A DNA stretch of 62,426 bases from Streptococcus sanguinis. Lineage in GTDB: Bacteria > Bacillota > Bacilli > Lactobacillales > Streptococcaceae. The notes beneath the pieces were generated by a model. It made no database searches. It saw only the letters and a list, made by a program, of their open reading frames with translations, and was not told the DNA's origin. Numbering within the stretch: the stretch's first letter is position 1; every line of letters begins with the position of its first letter. The translations under genes and the position numbers were made by a program. Positions 7,284 through 19,704 of the stretch are shown here, piece after piece. The DNA lies in the NCBI RefSeq assembly GCF_003943735.1, contig NZ_RJMV01000003.1, forward strand, positions 41,255-103,680, given 5' to 3'.

Positions 7284-10200
7284 ATGAAATTACTTTATAC
7301 AGATATTCGCCATTCTTTGACCAAGGTTTTAGTGGCTGAGGCTGAGAGCTTGGTGGCGGCTGGTAAGCGAGTCTTTTATATTGCGCCAAATTCGCTATCT
7401 TTTGAGAAGGAGCGGGCGGTTTTGGAGTGCCTGAAAACTCAGGCTTCCTTTGCCATTACGGTGACGCGCTTTGCCCAGATGGCTCGGTATTTTGTCCTCA
7501 ATGATGTTCGGCAAGGGCAGAGTTTGGACGATATTGGTCTAGGAATGCTGATTTATCGGACCTTGACAGAGCTGGATGATGGAGAGCTTAAGGTCTATGG
7601 CCGGATTAAGAAGGATGCCCAGTTTATCCAGCAATTGATGGATCTTTATCATGAACTGCAGACTGCCCAGATGTCCTTTGCGGATCTGGAATTTCTCGAG
7701 GAGCCTGAGAAGCGGGAGGATCTGGTCAAGATTTTTACAGCGGTGACTGCTGCTCTGAATAAGGGCGATTTTGATTCGTCTTCTCAGATTGCTGCTTTTG
7801 CCCAGCATATTCTGGCTGGTGATACGGATGAGGAGTTGGCAGATTTGGCTCTGGTCATTGATGGCTTTACTCGTTTTTCTGCCGAAGAGGAATACTTAGT
7901 CGGTCTTCTGCATCGGAAAGGTGTGGAGATTGTCATTGGGACCTATGCCAGCCAAAAAGCCTATCGAGCAGCCTTTCGTGAGGGCAATCTCTATCAGGCC
8001 AGCGTGGATTTTTTGAGAAAGCTGGCCGAGGACTATCAGGTCAAGCCTGACTATATCCCTCATGCGGAAGCAGAAGATGCCTTTGGGCGGATTTCTAAGA
8101 TTTTGGAGAGTCGTTATGACTTTTCAGAATCAACGGTTAGTCTTAGTGAGTCAGACCGGTCACAGCTTCAGATTTGGGCTACTATGAACCAGAAAGAAGA
8201 GCTAGAGTATGTGGCTAAGTCCATCCGGCAGCGGGTTCATGAAGGTGTGCGCTATAAGGATATTCGTCTGCTTTTGGGAGATGTGGAAGCCTACCAGCTT
8301 CAGCTCAAGACTATTTTTGACCAATATCAGATTCCCTACTATCTGGGGCGGAGCGAGTCAATGGCCCAGCATCCGCTGGTCCAGTTTGTCGAATCTTTGG
8401 AGCGGCTCAAACGCTATAATTTCCAACTGGAAGACCTGCTCAATCTCTTAAAGACGGGGCTCTATGGCGATTTGACTCAAGAAGAGCTGGATCATTTTGA
8501 GCAATATCTGCGCTTTGCGGACATTAAGGGGGCAGGCAAGCTAGCCAAGGATTTCACGGCCAATAGCCAAGGGAAATTTGACCTAGACTGTCTCAATCAT
8601 ATTCGTCGCCGAGTCATGACTCCGCTGCAAGACTTTTTCAAATCCCGTAGTCAGACGGCGTCTGGTCTCTTAGCTAAGTTTACGGAGTTCGTCCAAGCAG
8701 CCCGTTTGTCTGACAATTTGACGGCTCTACTACAGGGAGAAAGTCAGCAGGAGCAGGAGCGCCATGAGGAAGTCTGGAAGGCTTTCAGTCATGTCTTAGA
8801 GCAGTTTGCTCAGGTCTTTGCAGATAGCAAGGTCAAACTGGATGATTTTCTGGCCTTGGTCTTGTCAGGTATGCTTTTGTCTAACTATCGGACGGTACCA
8901 GCGACGGTAGATGTGGTCAAGGTCCAGTCTTATGACCTGATAGAGCCTTTAGCAGCTCCTTACGTCTATGCGATTGGACTGACCCAGGAGCGTTTTCCGA
9001 AAATCGCACAAAACAAGAGTTTGCTCAGTGATGAAGATCGGGCTCGGCTCAATGACGCAACGGATTCTCAGGCGGAACTCCAGATTGCCAGCTCAGAAAA
9101 TCTCAAGAAGAATCGCTATACGGCTCTGTCGCTGATGAATTCTGCTACCAAAGAGCTGGTCTTGTCTGCGCCAGCCTTGGTCAATGAAGTAGAGGACAGC
9201 ATGTCGACCTATCTGCTGGAATTGACTGCAGCACCGATTTCCTTGCCCATCATTGTCAAAAAGCCTCAGGCTTCCAGTGATGATATTGGCAGCTACCGAG
9301 CTTTGCTTTCTCAAATCATCGAGCTCCACCAAGAGGAGATTGACCGAGAGTGGACAGCAGAGGAGCAGACTTTTTGGGCGGTGGCTGTGCGGGTTCTCCG
9401 CAAGAAATTGGCAGCAGAAGGCATCAGCATTCCGCAAATCAGCAAGGAACTGAAAACGGAGACTCTGCAGTCGGAAACTTTGCAAGCTCTCTACCCTCAG
9501 GAGCAGCCCCTCCGACTTTCAGCCTCTGCTCTCAATGAATATTTCCGGCATCAGTATGCTTATTTTCTCAAGTATGTTCTACGCCTGCAGGAAGAGTGGA
9601 CCATTCATCCAGATGCTCGCAGTCATGGGATTTTCCTCCATCGGATCTTTGAAAAGGTCCTGCAGGATGATTCGTCTGCCGATTTTGACCGGCGTTTAGC
9701 GCAGGCCATGGAAGAGACCAGCCGAGAGGCCGAGTTTGAGAGCATCTACAGCGAGTCAGGTCAGACCCGTTTTGAGCGCCAGCTCTTACTAGATACGGCG
9801 CGGGCGACCGGTCGTGTGCTGGCTCATCCAAGCGGGATTGAGACTATTGGCGAGGAGACTGGCTTTGGCTCAGCTTCTACGCCTTTCCTGACCTTGGAAA
9901 ATGGCAGAGCAGTAACCGTGAGCGGTAAAGTGGATCGGATTGACCGTCTGACCAAGACCGAGAGTTTGGGAGTGGTGGACTATAAGTCTGGCGATATTAA
10001 GTTCAGCTTTGAAAAGTTCTTTAATGGACTGAATTCTCAGCTGCCGACCTATCTGGCAGCGATTGAGGAGTTAGCAGACTATCAAGAGGATAAGGGAACT
10101 TTTGGCGCCATGTATTTGCAGATGACCGATCCGATTGTGGCGCTTAAAGATACCAAGACCTTGGCTGATGCAGTCAATCAGTCTATGAAACCACTGCAGT

Positions 10201-10565
10201 ACAAGGGACTTTTTGTGGCAGATGCTGTCAAGGAGCTTGGTCCGCTCTATGAAAAAAATAAGACCAACTTGCTGAGCCAGGAAGACTTGGACTTGCTGCT
10301 GGCCTACAATGCTTATCTCTATAAAAAAGCTGCAGAAGGCATTCTATCAGGTCACTTTGCAGTCAATCCTTATACAGAGAATGGACGAAGCATTGCTCCT
10401 TATGTAGAGCAGTTTAAGGCCATTACTGGCTTTGAAGCCAATCTCCATCTGGGACAGGCACGGCAGCTAGAAAAGCTAGATGCAAGCAAATTTGATAGGC
10501 GGCCGACTGGTGAGAAGTTGCGCCAGGCCTGGCTAGAAAAGATGAGGGAGGAGATGGAAAAATGA
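7284..10565 (+). CDS. rexB: ATP-dependent helicase/nuclease subunit B (RexB/AddB)
   Basis: At 1093 residues this is the AddB-like partner of RexA in the heterodimer that processes double-strand ends for RecA recombination and responds to Chi. The N-terminal region is a helicase-like fold lacking a clear Walker A ([12 protein letters not shown] where AddB has its loop). The C-terminal region has the RecB-family nuclease motif GVVDYKSGD. The C-terminal segment holds no CxxC cluster, so the iron-sulphur ligands of Bacillus AddB appear to be missing. The stop overlaps the rexA start by 4 nt (ATGA), which couples subunit synthesis. Confidence 0.95.
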   Translation: MKLLYTDIRHSLTKVLVAEAESLVAAGKRVFYIAPNSLSFEKERAVLECLKTQASFAITVTRFAQMARYFVLNDVRQGQSLDDIGLGMLIYRTLTELDDGELKVYGRIKKDAQFIQQLMDLYHELQTAQMSFADLEFLEEPEKREDLVKIFTAVTAALNKGDFDSSSQIAAFAQHILAGDTDEELADLALVIDGFTRFSAEEEYLVGLLHRKGVEIVIGTYASQKAYRAAFREGNLYQASVDFLRKLAEDYQVKPDYIPHAEAEDAFGRISKILESRYDFSESTVSLSESDRSQLQIWATMNQKEELEYVAKSIRQRVHEGVRYKDIRLLLGDVEAYQLQLKTIFDQYQIPYYLGRSESMAQHPLVQFVESLERLKRYNFQLEDLLNLLKTGLYGDLTQEELDHFEQYLRFADIKGAGKLAKDFTANSQGKFDLDCLNHIRRRVMTPLQDFFKSRSQTASGLLAKFTEFVQAARLSDNLTALLQGESQQEQERHEEVWKAFSHVLEQFAQVFADSKVKLDDFLALVLSGMLLSNYRTVPATVDVVKVQSYDLIEPLAAPYVYAIGLTQERFPKIAQNKSLLSDEDRARLNDATDSQAELQIASSENLKKNRYTALSLMNSATKELVLSAPALVNEVEDSMSTYLLELTAAPISLPIIVKKPQASSDDIGSYRALLSQIIELHQEEIDREWTAEEQTFWAVAVRVLRKKLAAEGISIPQISKELKTETLQSETLQALYPQEQPLRLSASALNEYFRHQYAYFLKYVLRLQEEWTIHPDARSHGIFLHRIFEKVLQDDSSADFDRRLAQAMEETSREAEFESIYSESGQTRFERQLLLDTARATGRVLAHPSGIETIGEETGFGSASTPFLTLENGRAVTVSGKVDRIDRLTKTESLGVVDYKSGDIKFSFEKFFNGLNSQLPTYLAAIEELADYQEDKGTFGAMYLQMTDPIVALKDTKTLADAVNQSMKPLQYKGLFVADAVKELGPLYEKNKTNLLSQEDLDLLLAYNAYLYKKAAEGILSGHFAVNPYTENGRSIAPYVEQFKAITGFEANLHLGQARQLEKLDASKFDRRPTGEKLRQAWLEKMREEMEK

Positions 10566-13500
10566 AGAGACTTCCTTTTTTAACTGCAGAAGAGATTGCT
10601 CTTAAGCAAGCCCAAGAAGCTGCTTCGGACAAGCCACAGAAAAAGACGGCAGAGCAGATTGAGGCCATCTACTCCTCTGGCCAGAATATTCTGGTCTCCG
10701 CTTCGGCCGGCTCGGGTAAGACTTTTGTCATGGTCCAGCGGATTATTGACCAGATTCTTAGAGGTGTTGCGGTCAGCCAGCTCTTTATCTCGACCTTCAC
10801 TGTCAAGGCGGCAGGCGAGCTAAAAGAGAGGCTGGAGAAGGAACTGGGACAGGCCTTGAAAGAGGCCGAGAGTCATGAACTCAAGCAACATCTAGCCCAG
10901 CAATTAGCTGACCTGCCCAATGCCGATATTGGCACTATGGACGCCTTTACCCAGAAAGTGCTGAGTCGCTATGGTTACTTGCTTGGATTGGCGCCGAATT
11001 TTCGGATTCTCCAGTCAGCAAGCGAGCAGCTGATTCTGCAAAATGAAGTCTTTAGCCAAGTGTTTGACCATTACTATGAGAGCGAGCGTCAGGCTTTGTT
11101 TAGCCGTTTGGTAAAGAACTTTACTGGTAAGCGCAAGGATTTATCAGGCTTCCGGGATCAAGTTTATCGGATTTACAGTTTTCTGCAGTCAACCAGCAGT
11201 CCTCAGCGCTGGCTAGAGGAAACCTTCCTCTATGGTTATGAGCACAGCGACTTTGCAGCAGAGAGAGAGCGGATATTCGGTCAAATCAAATCAGCCCTTT
11301 GGGAGCTGGAAGCTTTCTTTTCTGCCCATCTAGAGCATGAGGGAAGAGAGTTTGCGGGCGCCAAGTATCAGGAAAATGTCCAAGATGCTCTGACCCTCTT
11401 AGCAGGCCTGAATGAACTGTCACCGATAGAGCAAACAGCTCAGATTCTCAAACAGATTGTGGCACTTTCTCAACTGTCCAATGGCCAGGCCTTTACAGCT
11501 CGGGTTGGCAAGAATGCAGACGAGCTCAAAAAAGAAATGGCCAAGGACTACAATGAAGCCAGGAAGCCTATGATTGAGCGGCTGCGCAGCTTTGACCAGC
11601 AGCTTTATCAACTGGACTTTATCGAGCAGCATCAGGATGAATGCCTACCTCTGGTTGAGCTTCTGCGGGACTTTGTTGCGGACTTTGCGCAAGCTTATTT
11701 GGAGCGTAAGAAGGCAGAAAATGCCTTTGAATTTGGTGATATCAGCCATTTTGCTATTGAGATTTTAGAGACATTCCCAGAGGTGCGTCGCTTTTATCAG
11801 GAACGTTACCACGAGGTCATGGTGGATGAGTATCAGGATACCAACCACACGCAGGAGCGCATGCTGGACTTGCTTTCCAGAGGGCAAAATCGCTTTATGG
11901 TAGGTGATATCAAGCAGTCTATCTACCGCTTCCGTCAAGCGGATCCGCAGATTTTCAGTGATAAGTTTAAGGCTTATCAAGAGGATAGCAGTCAGGGCAA
12001 GCTAATCGTCCTTAAGGAAAATTTCCGTAGTCATCTTGAGGTGCTGGAAGCGACCAATGATGTTTTCAAACGCCTGATGGATGAAGAAGTCGGGGAAATT
12101 GACTATAATGAAACCCACTATCTGGTGGCTGGAAATCCAGCTAAACGTGAGCCTAATCCAGCTAACCGCGCTTCCTTCTTAATCTATGAAGGCTCCAAGG
12201 AGAGTCCGGAAGAGGAGGCTGATGAAGGCTTGCCACAGGTAGTATCAGCTGGGGAAGTGGACCTAGTCATCAAGGAAATCATCCGCCTGCACAATGAAGA
12301 AGGAGTGGCTTTTAAAGATATCACGCTGCTGACGGCTTCCAGAACCCGCAATGATTTGATTTTAGCTGCCTTTGAGCAGCACCAGATTCCGCTGGTACCA
12401 GATGATGGCGCCGCAAACTATCTGCAGTCAGTAGAGGTATTGGTTATGCTAGATACCCTGCGGACCATCAATAATCCGCTGAATGACTATGCTCTGACCG
12501 CCCTTCTCAAGTCTCCTATGTTTGACTTTGGTGAGGACGAGCTGGCTCGGCTGTCCCTACAGGCCAGTCAAGAGCATTCTCAGGAAAATCTTTATGAAAA
12601 ATTGCTCAATGCCCTTGAAGGTAGAGGTTTGAACCCTGCTTTAGTCACTCAGGAACTGCAGAAAAAGCTGCAGCATTTCCATGAGACCCTGCAAGGCTGG
12701 CGGACTTATTCCAAGACGCATTCGCTGTATGATTTGATTTGGAAGATTTATCAGGATCGTTTCTACTATGACATGGTGGGAACTCTGGCCAATGGTGCCC
12801 AGAGACAGGCCAATCTCTATGCCCTCTCTTTGCGGGCTAATGAGTATGAAAAGTCTAGCTTTAAAGGCCTGTCTCGCTTTATCGGGATGATAGACCGTAT
12901 CTTGGAAAACCAGCACGATCTAGCCAGTGTGCCAGTGGCGGCGCCTAAGGATGCTGTTCGTCTCATGACCATTCATAAGAGTAAGGGGCTGGAGTTCAAA
13001 TATGTCTTCCTGCTCAATATGGACAAGGCCTTCAACCGTCAGGATAGCAGCTCTGCTATTATCCTTAGTCGGACCAAGGGAATCGGCATCAAGTATGTAG
13101 CGGATGTATCGGTGTCTGTGGAAGATCCTTATGCGCCGAATCAGCTGCGCATTTCCATGGATACGCTGCCTTATCAGCAGAATCTTGCAGAGCTGCAGTT
13201 GGCTAGTCTGTCTGAGCAGATGCGCTTGCTTTATGTTGCCATGACGCGGGCTGAAACCAAGCTCTATCTGGTCGGCAAGGGCAGTCAAGAGGCCTTGGAT
13301 AAGCGTCAGTGGGGCAAGAGCCAACAAGGGCGTTTGTCTGCCAGTCTGCGCAGCCAGCTCAACAATTTCCAAGACTGGCTCTATGCCATTCAGGCTGTTT
13401 TTTCTGATGAGAATCTTGCCTACGAGACCCGTTTTGTCACTGATGAGGAGCTAACTGCTGAAGAGATAGGGCGAATTAATGAGCCTGTGCTCTTTCCAGC

Positions 13501-14236
13501 GGATGATTTGGCAGATAATCGTCAGTCGGATGATATTCGTCGGGCTCTGGATATTTTAGAAAGCGTGGATCGACTGAATAGCCAGTATCGCTCTGCCATT
13601 GAGCTGCCAAGTGTGCGAACTCCAAGCCAGATTAAGAAGTTTTATGAGCCAATCATGGATATGGATGGTCTGGATATCATGGATGAGCGAGCAGCTTTTC
13701 GGCCGCAGCCCAGCTTTGAGTTGCCTGATTTTGGCAAGAAAGCCAAAGTGACTGGGGCTCAAGTCGGCAGTGCCGTTCATGAACTCATGCAGCGGATTCC
13801 TTTGGATAGTCGTCCCAGCATGGCTGTACTTCGTTCTGCCTTGGCTCAGGTTCAGGCCGATGAAGTGGTCAAAAAGCAGATTCAGCTGCCTAAGATTGCA
13901 TCGTTTTTCGAGACGGATTTGGGGCGACTCTTGATTGAGAACAGTGACAGAGTTCGTCGAGAAGCACCATTTGCCATGCTCAAGAGGGATGACGCTAGCG
14001 GTCAGAACTTTGTTTTGCGGGGGATTTTGGATGGCTATCTGCTTTTTGAGGACCGAATCATTCTCTTTGACTACAAGACGGATAAATACAAAGAGCCATC
14101 TGAGTTAATTGCTCGCTATCGTAGCCAGCTAGACTTATATGCTCAAGCTCTCAGCTGCTCTTACGGCATTTCGCAGATTGAAAAATATTTGATTCTGCTG
14201 GGCGGGGAGCAGCTGCAGGTGGTTAAGGTTGACTGA
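10562..14236 (+). CDS. rexA: ATP-dependent helicase/nuclease subunit A (RexA/AddA)
   Basis: A 1224-residue UvrD-like (SF1) helicase with a C-terminal RecB-type nuclease. Walker A is [15 protein letters not shown] near residues 48-62, motif II is [10 protein letters not shown] near 420, and helicase motif VI is [17 protein letters not shown]. The nuclease motif [10 protein letters not shown] is near residue 1165. With RexB it loads RecA after resecting double-strand breaks. Length and order (rexB then rexA) are as in other streptococci and lactococci. Confidence 0.95.
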   Translation: MKRLPFLTAEEIALKQAQEAASDKPQKKTAEQIEAIYSSGQNILVSASAGSGKTFVMVQRIIDQILRGVAVSQLFISTFTVKAAGELKERLEKELGQALKEAESHELKQHLAQQLADLPNADIGTMDAFTQKVLSRYGYLLGLAPNFRILQSASEQLILQNEVFSQVFDHYYESERQALFSRLVKNFTGKRKDLSGFRDQVYRIYSFLQSTSSPQRWLEETFLYGYEHSDFAAERERIFGQIKSALWELEAFFSAHLEHEGREFAGAKYQENVQDALTLLAGLNELSPIEQTAQILKQIVALSQLSNGQAFTARVGKNADELKKEMAKDYNEARKPMIERLRSFDQQLYQLDFIEQHQDECLPLVELLRDFVADFAQAYLERKKAENAFEFGDISHFAIEILETFPEVRRFYQERYHEVMVDEYQDTNHTQERMLDLLSRGQNRFMVGDIKQSIYRFRQADPQIFSDKFKAYQEDSSQGKLIVLKENFRSHLEVLEATNDVFKRLMDEEVGEIDYNETHYLVAGNPAKREPNPANRASFLIYEGSKESPEEEADEGLPQVVSAGEVDLVIKEIIRLHNEEGVAFKDITLLTASRTRNDLILAAFEQHQIPLVPDDGAANYLQSVEVLVMLDTLRTINNPLNDYALTALLKSPMFDFGEDELARLSLQASQEHSQENLYEKLLNALEGRGLNPALVTQELQKKLQHFHETLQGWRTYSKTHSLYDLIWKIYQDRFYYDMVGTLANGAQRQANLYALSLRANEYEKSSFKGLSRFIGMIDRILENQHDLASVPVAAPKDAVRLMTIHKSKGLEFKYVFLLNMDKAFNRQDSSSAIILSRTKGIGIKYVADVSVSVEDPYAPNQLRISMDTLPYQQNLAELQLASLSEQMRLLYVAMTRAETKLYLVGKGSQEALDKRQWGKSQQGRLSASLRSQLNNFQDWLYAIQAVFSDENLAYETRFVTDEELTAEEIGRINEPVLFPADDLADNRQSDDIRRALDILESVDRLNSQYRSAIELPSVRTPSQIKKFYEPIMDMDGLDIMDERAAFRPQPSFELPDFGKKAKVTGAQVGSAVHELMQRIPLDSRPSMAVLRSALAQVQADEVVKKQIQLPKIASFFETDLGRLLIENSDRVRREAPFAMLKRDDASGQNFVLRGILDGYLLFEDRIILFDYKTDKYKEPSELIARYRSQLDLYAQALSCSYGISQIEKYLILLGGEQLQVVKVD

Positions 14237-14269
14237 TTAGCTTATCGTATTCAGAAAGGAAGGAAGCCT

Positions 14270-14575
14270 GTGGAACAATTAGAACGCATTCAAAAAATGG
14301 AAAAGCATCTGAATAAATATTCTCAGGTATTGGCAAGAGCCCAGGAAGCTTTAGCTGAGTTGGAGCGCTGCCAGTCAGATTATATCCAGTTGAGAGACTA
14401 CTATACTGGTCAGGGATTTTTTGATGATTTAGAGTTCTCGAATGGACCAGATTTCCCTGAAAATATAGCTTGCAGCGTCTTAAGTGAAGATGCCGTCTAT
14501 GATCTGATGGGGGAGCATTTTGAAACAGCGATTAATCTGTTGGATTTGTCTAGCTCTATGCTGAAAGAACGTTAA
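14270..14575 (+). CDS. DUF4298-family protein
   Basis: A 101-residue protein with an N-terminal helical half (ERIQKMEKHLNKYSQ) and the family feature YYTGQGFFDDLEFS. It is small, acidic and soluble, of unknown function. The start is GTG, supported by GAAAGGAAGGA just upstream; no ATG is suitably placed. It follows rexA by 33 nt and is probably cotranscribed with it. Confidence 0.75.
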   Translation: MEQLERIQKMEKHLNKYSQVLARAQEALAELERCQSDYIQLRDYYTGQGFFDDLEFSNGPDFPENIACSVLSEDAVYDLMGEHFETAINLLDLSSSMLKER

Positions 14576-14620
14576 TTTATTTAGAAAGAAAAAAATAATT
14601 AATTTTTTTCAATTTTCCTC

Positions 14621-14649
14621 TTGCTTTTTAATAAAAATTCATGTAGAAT
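14621..14649 (+). promoter_or_regulatory. promoter of the histidine operon
   Basis: TTGCTT (14621-14626) and TAGAAT (14644-14649) are 17 nt apart. Initiation would be near 14656, directly ahead of the T-box leader. Confidence 0.6.
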
Positions 14650-14659
14650 ATTCAACAAT

Positions 14660-14920
14660 AAATTGAAAGCGATGAGAGAAAAAGTCTAAAACAAGAAACA
14701 GAGAGTGCCTAATGGTGAGACGGCATGCAATCCTTAGACGACACATTCTTGAGTGCGGATGCGAAATCAGTCAGCAGTCTGAGACTAGTGTCCGACGGCT
14801 GATTGCCGTTATCAATCTGGAGTCTCGTACTCCTAGAGGGTCCTCAGGCGACTGAGGTCCGAATAAAGGTGGAACCACGTGTCAACGTCCTTGCAAAGTT
14901 TTTTGCGAGGGCTTTTTATT
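14660..14920 (+). ncRNA. T-box riboswitch, histidine-specific
   Basis: The leader has the T-box parts in order: stem I formed by GTCTAA (14684-14689) with TTAGAC (14734-14739), an AGAGAGTG box, a GGTGAGA box, and the antiterminator sequence AAAGGTGGAACCACG (about 14865-14879). The specifier loop GACACA (14740-14745) presents CAC (His) followed by A, and is closed below by GAGAA/TTCTT. The terminator GTCCTTGCAAA/TTTGCGAGGGC with a T run occupies 14887-14917. Uncharged tRNA-His should favour antitermination and his operon expression. The variable antiterminator base is A (TGGA). Confidence 0.9.
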
Positions 14921-14921
14921 A
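14887..14921 (+). terminator. regulated terminator of the T-box leader
   Basis: An 11-bp stem with G-U pairs (GTCCTTGCAAA with TTTGCGAGGGC) precedes TTTTT. It is the conditional attenuator of the his operon. From here to hisC (14922-15040) I see nothing further. Confidence 0.85.
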
Positions 14922-15040
14922 TATTTAAACTAGAAGATTCCCCTATTTTCCTTTACTAAAGCGGTAAATTTCGTCTTTCATTTATTAGAAGTCCAAAAGT
15001 AAGTGTCAGATAATGGCTAGTGTGAAAGAGAGGTGGCAAG

Positions 15041-16099
15041 ATGGTTAAGCTAAAAGGTCTCAGGCAGATCAATCCCTATGTAGCGGGGCAGCAGCCCAAT
15101 AAGCCAGACATGATTAAGCTTAATACCAATGAAAATGCTTATGGTCCTAGTCCAAAGGTGGCAGAGGCGCTGAAGGCATTTAATGCGCAGGATCTGCGTA
15201 AGTATTCAAGCCTAAATCAGGCAGAACTCTGTCAGGCTTTGGCAGCAAACTTGGGTGTATCACCCGACCAGCTCATTATCGGTAACGGCAGTGACGACAT
15301 CTTGTCCATGGCTTTCCTGGCCTTCTTTAACAGCGGCGAGTCGGTCTTATTTCCGGATTTGACCTATGGTTTTTACAAGGTCTGGGCGGACCTCTACCAC
15401 GTGCCTTTTCGAGAAATCCCACTGACAGATGATTTTGAGGTCCATCCCTCCGACTATTTTGGAGACAATGGCGGCATTATCCTAGCCAATCCCAATGCTC
15501 CGACGGGGATTTATCTGCCGCTGGATCAGTTGGAGGAAATTCTGGCGTCCAATCAGGATGTGGTAGTGGTGGTGGATGAGGCTTACATTCACTTTGGTGG
15601 TCAATCTGCCCTGTCTCTGCTGGAAACCTATCCCAACCTCTTTATCACACGGACCTTTTCCAAGGATGCGGCCTTGGCTGGTCTGCGGGTAGGCTACGGC
15701 ATCGGCCATCCAGACTTAATAGCTGTCATGAAAGCTGTTAAGGACTCCATCAATCCTTACTCAGTGGATATGTTATCAGAGCGATTAGCTCTTGCGGCAG
15801 TCGAAGATTGGGATTATTATTTGGAGACCGGTAGAGCCATTCAAGAGATCCGAGATTGGTTTGCTGGAGAATTGGTTGCGCTGGATTTTCAAGTCCTGCC
15901 TAGTCAGACCAACTTTGTCCTAGCCCAGCCTAGTGGAATCTCTGCAGCTGAGCTTTTCCAGCAGCTAGAAGAGCGTCGGATTTATGTGCGGTATTTTCCA
16001 AAGGCAGAACGAATCAAAGACTTTCTGCGCATCTCTATCGGACAGCGAGAGGAGATGGAAACAGTCCTGGCAGCTATCAAAGAAATTTGCAGCAGCTGA
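15041..16099 (+). CDS. hisC: histidinol-phosphate aminotransferase
   Basis: A 352-residue class II PLP aminotransferase that converts imidazole-acetol phosphate to histidinol phosphate. The PLP lysine is K208 in [28 protein letters not shown] at the N-terminus and the DEAY block also fit. GAGAGGTGG precedes the ATG. It is the first gene of the operon, behind the T-box, as in Lactococcus and other streptococci. Confidence 0.95.
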   Translation: MVKLKGLRQINPYVAGQQPNKPDMIKLNTNENAYGPSPKVAEALKAFNAQDLRKYSSLNQAELCQALAANLGVSPDQLIIGNGSDDILSMAFLAFFNSGESVLFPDLTYGFYKVWADLYHVPFREIPLTDDFEVHPSDYFGDNGGIILANPNAPTGIYLPLDQLEEILASNQDVVVVVDEAYIHFGGQSALSLLETYPNLFITRTFSKDAALAGLRVGYGIGHPDLIAVMKAVKDSINPYSVDMLSERLALAAVEDWDYYLETGRAIQEIRDWFAGELVALDFQVLPSQTNFVLAQPSGISAAELFQQLEERRIYVRYFPKAERIKDFLRISIGQREEMETVLAAIKEICSS

Positions 16100-16154
16100 G
16101 AGTTTGACTCAAAGCTAGCCGGTGTAAGAATAGAGCAAGAAAGGAAAGCAGCCT

Positions 16155-17144
16155 ATGAATAAAATCACCCTTCCGATTGGCATGCATGACAAGCTTTTCA
16201 AGAGGGCGCGTGTGACCTACGAGATTGAGCGGGACATCAGTGATTTCCTGATGGCTCAGGGTTTCAATCGGATTGACACGCCGACTTTGGAGCACTTCGA
16301 GGTCTTCAGTGACCATGTGGAGCCCCATCATTATCATCTTTTCGATAAAAAAGGCGAGCTATTGGTGCTGCGGCCAGATGTGACCAGCCAGATTGGTCGG
16401 GTTATTGCTTCGACCAGGGTGCATACGCCGACCAAGTTTTCCTATTCGGGCAAGGTCTTTCACTATCAAGAAGAGCTTCGCGGTCTTGCAAATGAGCTCA
16501 GCCAAGCTGGTATTGAGATTATCGGCTATCCAGCTCGCGAGGCGGTGCTTGAGGCTATCAAGACAGCCAAGCAGTCGCTAGATTTGGCACAGGTTAAATC
16601 TTATCAGTTCGAGTTTTCCCATGCAGCAATCCTGCAGACAATTCTAGAGAGTCTGGCCTTGGATTCGCAGGAGGAGGCCCAGCTGCTAGATTATATTCGC
16701 AAGAAAAATAGGACGGGACTCTTTGAATTTACCCAGACCAGATCGAGTGAATTTGATGATTTTTTGCAGGAGCTACCCTATTTGTTTGGTCCTAGCCAAC
16801 AGGTTTTAGCTAGGGCTAGAGAGATAGTTGACAACGAGCGTATATTGACGGCTTTAGATGATGTGGAGCAAGTTTTGCAGAGCCTATCAGGCTTGCTGGA
16901 TCAGACAACTATGGACTTGGGACAGGTGGCGGCCATGCCTTACTATACCGGCCTGACCTTCAAGGTCTTTGGCGACCGAGTACCAGATGCCTTTCTATCT
17001 GGTGGGCGCTATGACCAGCTTTTCAAGCGCTTCGGGGCAGCAGAGCTGACAGCTATCGGCTGGTCCCTAGACATTGACAGTGTCTATCAAGCCATTCATG
17101 ATGACCTACCGGGCGAGGGCGGAAAGGAAGGTGACAACAGATGA
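16155..17144 (+). CDS. hisZ: ATP phosphoribosyltransferase regulatory subunit
   Basis: A 329-residue HisRS-like protein without synthetase function. It keeps the histidyl-tRNA-synthetase motif 2 region ([11 protein letters not shown]) and the [10 protein letters not shown] histidine-site block but has no anticodon domain. Such subunits pair with short-form HisG and give it histidine feedback control. The stop overlaps the hisG start (ATGA). Confidence 0.95.
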   Translation: MNKITLPIGMHDKLFKRARVTYEIERDISDFLMAQGFNRIDTPTLEHFEVFSDHVEPHHYHLFDKKGELLVLRPDVTSQIGRVIASTRVHTPTKFSYSGKVFHYQEELRGLANELSQAGIEIIGYPAREAVLEAIKTAKQSLDLAQVKSYQFEFSHAAILQTILESLALDSQEEAQLLDYIRKKNRTGLFEFTQTRSSEFDDFLQELPYLFGPSQQVLARAREIVDNERILTALDDVEQVLQSLSGLLDQTTMDLGQVAAMPYYTGLTFKVFGDRVPDAFLSGGRYDQLFKRFGAAELTAIGWSLDIDSVYQAIHDDLPGEGGKEGDNR

Positions 17145-17785
17145 GTCAAATTACCATTGCCCTGACCAAGGGGCGGATTGAGGAAGATACGGTCAAGCTC
17201 CTGACCCAGGCTGGCTTTGATATGTCCTTCATGGCAGACAAGGGGCGCAGCTTGATTTTTGAAAGTCCAGACGGTCGCTTTCGCTTTCTCTTGGTCAAAG
17301 GGCCTGATGTGACGACCTATGTGCGCCATGGAGTTGCTGATCTAGGTATTGTCGGCAAGGACATTCTCTTTGAGCATCCGACCGGCTATTTGGAGCTGCT
17401 GGATCTGAACTTTGGCCTTTGTAAATTCTCACTGGCCTCGGTGCCTAGCTACGACCCTCATGATCACAAGCGTAAACGGATTGCGACCAAGTACCCGACG
17501 GTGGCGACTGACTATTTTAATCAAAAAGGGGAAGATGTGGAAATCATCTCCATCCAAGGTAGCGTGGAGATTTCACCGGTGCTGGGTCTGGCGGATGCCA
17601 TTGTTGATATTGTGGAGACGGGGCATACCCTGTCAGCTAACGGCCTGCAGGTTTTTGAGGACATATGTCGGGTGTCGGCCCGGCTCATTGCTAATCAGGC
17701 TTCCCTGAAAAATAACCCGGATATCATGCCTTTTGTGGCAAGGATTGAATCCCTAGTAGGAAGAAGAGAGGTGGCTTTTAAATGA
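17141..17785 (+). CDS. hisG: ATP phosphoribosyltransferase, short form
   Basis: A 214-residue HisG of the short class, which lacks the C-terminal regulatory domain and needs HisZ. It catalyses the first committed step, joining ATP and [18 protein letters not shown] at the N-terminus and [15 protein letters not shown] (PRPP-binding loop) are clear. The gene overlaps both hisZ and hisD by 4 nt. Confidence 0.95.
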   Translation: MSQITIALTKGRIEEDTVKLLTQAGFDMSFMADKGRSLIFESPDGRFRFLLVKGPDVTTYVRHGVADLGIVGKDILFEHPTGYLELLDLNFGLCKFSLASVPSYDPHDHKRKRIATKYPTVATDYFNQKGEDVEIISIQGSVEISPVLGLADAIVDIVETGHTLSANGLQVFEDICRVSARLIANQASLKNNPDIMPFVARIESLVGRREVAFK

Positions 17786-19074
17786 CAATTATCAAGCGTT
17801 TAAGCGGAAGTAACGAAGAAATTTCACGGATTTTATACGAAGAGCAGCTGCAGCTCAGTCAGCAGAACTTAGATGTGGAAGAAGCAGTGGCTGAGATTAT
17901 TGAAACGGTCAAACAAGACGGTGACCAAGCTTTAAGAGACTATACCATGCTTTTTGACAAGGTTGAGGTGACAGATTTTGAGATTGGGCAGGAGCTAATT
18001 GACAAGGCCTTTGAGGAGATTGACCAAGAGGTCTTGGCCGCCCTGAAAAATGCCCAAGCTAATATTGAATCCTACCACCGCCAGCAGTTGGAGACTGGTT
18101 TTGAGGATAGTCCCAGTGAGGGTGTTATCCGTGGTCAGTTGATTCGGCCGATTGAGCGGATCGGCACCTATGTACCTGGTGGTACCGCAGCCTATCCGTC
18201 CTCCGTCCTCATGAATGTTATTCCAGCCAAGATTGCTGGTGTCAAAGAAATCATCATGATTACACCACCTCAGGAGCATTTTACTCCAGCGATTTTGGTC
18301 GCTGCCAAGCTGGCTGGTGTGGATCGGATTTTCCAAATTGGTGGAGCCCAAGGTGTAGCAGCTCTGGCTTATGGTACTGAGACCATTCCCAAGGTAGATA
18401 AGATAACTGGACCGGGCAATATCTTTGTGGCTACAGCCAAGAAGATGGTTTATGGCGTCGTGGGAATTGATATGATTGCTGGGCCTTCGGAGATTGGAGT
18501 CATTGCAGATCGTTCAGCCAGTCCAGTCTATGTGGCAGCCGACCTCTTGTCGCAAGCTGAGCACGACAAGCTGGCTCGGGCTATTCTGGTAACCGACTCG
18601 GAATTGTTGGCGGACCAAGTCGAAGCAGAGCTGGGCAGACAGCTGAAAGAGCTACCGCGGGAGGAAATCGCGCGTGCTTCGATTGAGAACAACGGCCGTA
18701 TCATCCTTGCGCCTTCCAAGGAAGCTATGTTTGAGCTTATGAATCAGGTGGCACCTGAGCATTTGGAAATTGCCATGGATGATGCTTACAGCTATCTGGA
18801 TCAGGTTGAAAATGCTGGCTCTGTCTTTCTGGGGCATTATACTAGCGAGCCAATCGGTGACTACTATGCGGGAGCCAACCACGTTTTACCGACAACCAGC
18901 ACCAGTCGTTTTTCATCAGCTCTGGGTGTCTATGACTTCATCAAGCGCATCCAGTACACCCAGTACATCCGCGCTGCTGTAGGGGCGGCTGACAAGGATA
19001 TTACCAGTCTGGCCTATGCAGAAGGCCTGCAGGGACATGCTAAGGCCATCGAAGCCCGCAGACAGGAAAAATAG
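17782..19074 (+). CDS. hisD: histidinol dehydrogenase
   Basis: A 430-residue zinc enzyme that oxidises histidinol to histidine in two NAD-dependent steps. The signature region [14 protein letters not shown], the AEHD segment and [15 protein letters not shown] match the family. The length is typical. It starts inside the hisG stop codon. Confidence 0.95.
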   Translation: MTIIKRLSGSNEEISRILYEEQLQLSQQNLDVEEAVAEIIETVKQDGDQALRDYTMLFDKVEVTDFEIGQELIDKAFEEIDQEVLAALKNAQANIESYHRQQLETGFEDSPSEGVIRGQLIRPIERIGTYVPGGTAAYPSSVLMNVIPAKIAGVKEIIMITPPQEHFTPAILVAAKLAGVDRIFQIGGAQGVAALAYGTETIPKVDKITGPGNIFVATAKKMVYGVVGIDMIAGPSEIGVIADRSASPVYVAADLLSQAEHDKLARAILVTDSELLADQVEAELGRQLKELPREEIARASIENNGRIILAPSKEAMFELMNQVAPEHLEIAMDDAYSYLDQVENAGSVFLGHYTSEPIGDYYAGANHVLPTTSTSRFSSALGVYDFIKRIQYTQYIRAAVGAADKDITSLAYAEGLQGHAKAIEARRQEK

Positions 19075-19085
19075 AAGGAGTTGCC

Positions 19086-19670
19086 ATGAGACAAGCTGAA
19101 ATCAAGCGTAAAACACAGGAGACCGATATTGAACTGGCTGTCAATCTTGACCAACAGGAGCCAGTAGCTATCGAGACCGGTGTCGGATTCTTTGACCACA
19201 TGCTGACCCTTTTTGCCCGCCACAGTCGGATTTCTCTGACGGTCAAGGTTGAAGGCGACCTTTGGGTGGACAGCCACCATACGGTTGAGGATGTGGGCAT
19301 CGTGTTAGGACAGGCTCTGCGTCAGGCTTTGGGAGACAAGGCAGGTATCAACCGTTACGGCACTAGCTTTGTGCCCATGGATGAAACGCTGGGTATGGCC
19401 AGTCTGGACCTATCCGGTCGCTCCTATCTGGTTTTTGAGGCTGATTTTGACAATCCCAAGCTTGGAAATTTTGACACCGAGCTGGTGGAGGAATTTTTCC
19501 AAGCCCTAGCCTTTAATCTGCAGATGAATCTGCATCTGAAAATCCTTCATGGCAAGAACAGCCACCACAAGGCGGAAAGCCTCTTTAAAGCGACTGGCCG
19601 AGCTCTGCGGGAGGCTATTACCATAAATCCAGAGATTCATGGAGTCAACTCCACCAAGGGCTTGCTCTAG
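19086..19670 (+). CDS. hisB: imidazoleglycerol-phosphate dehydratase
   Basis: A 194-residue monofunctional HisB. The metal-binding repeats [13 protein letters not shown] and [14 protein letters not shown] and the later [10 protein letters not shown] are all present. It dehydrates imidazoleglycerol phosphate to imidazole-acetol phosphate. There is no fused phosphatase; that step is supplied by the PHP-type hisK at the operon end. Confidence 0.95.
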   Translation: MRQAEIKRKTQETDIELAVNLDQQEPVAIETGVGFFDHMLTLFARHSRISLTVKVEGDLWVDSHHTVEDVGIVLGQALRQALGDKAGINRYGTSFVPMDETLGMASLDLSGRSYLVFEADFDNPKLGNFDTELVEEFFQALAFNLQMNLHLKILHGKNSHHKAESLFKATGRALREAITINPEIHGVNSTKGLL

Positions 19671-19704
19671 CTTGACCTTCTGAGTGAAAGGAGTTGATGT
19701 AGAG

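Noticed and set aside
12920..13372. 150-codon open frame antisense to rexA
   Set aside because: It lies fully within the conserved helicase and follows its codon structure in antisense; no ribosome site or promoter.
14741..14743. ACA (Thr) as alternative T-box specifier
   Set aside because: The loop geometry (GA-CAC-A) favours CAC, and the downstream genes are all for histidine.
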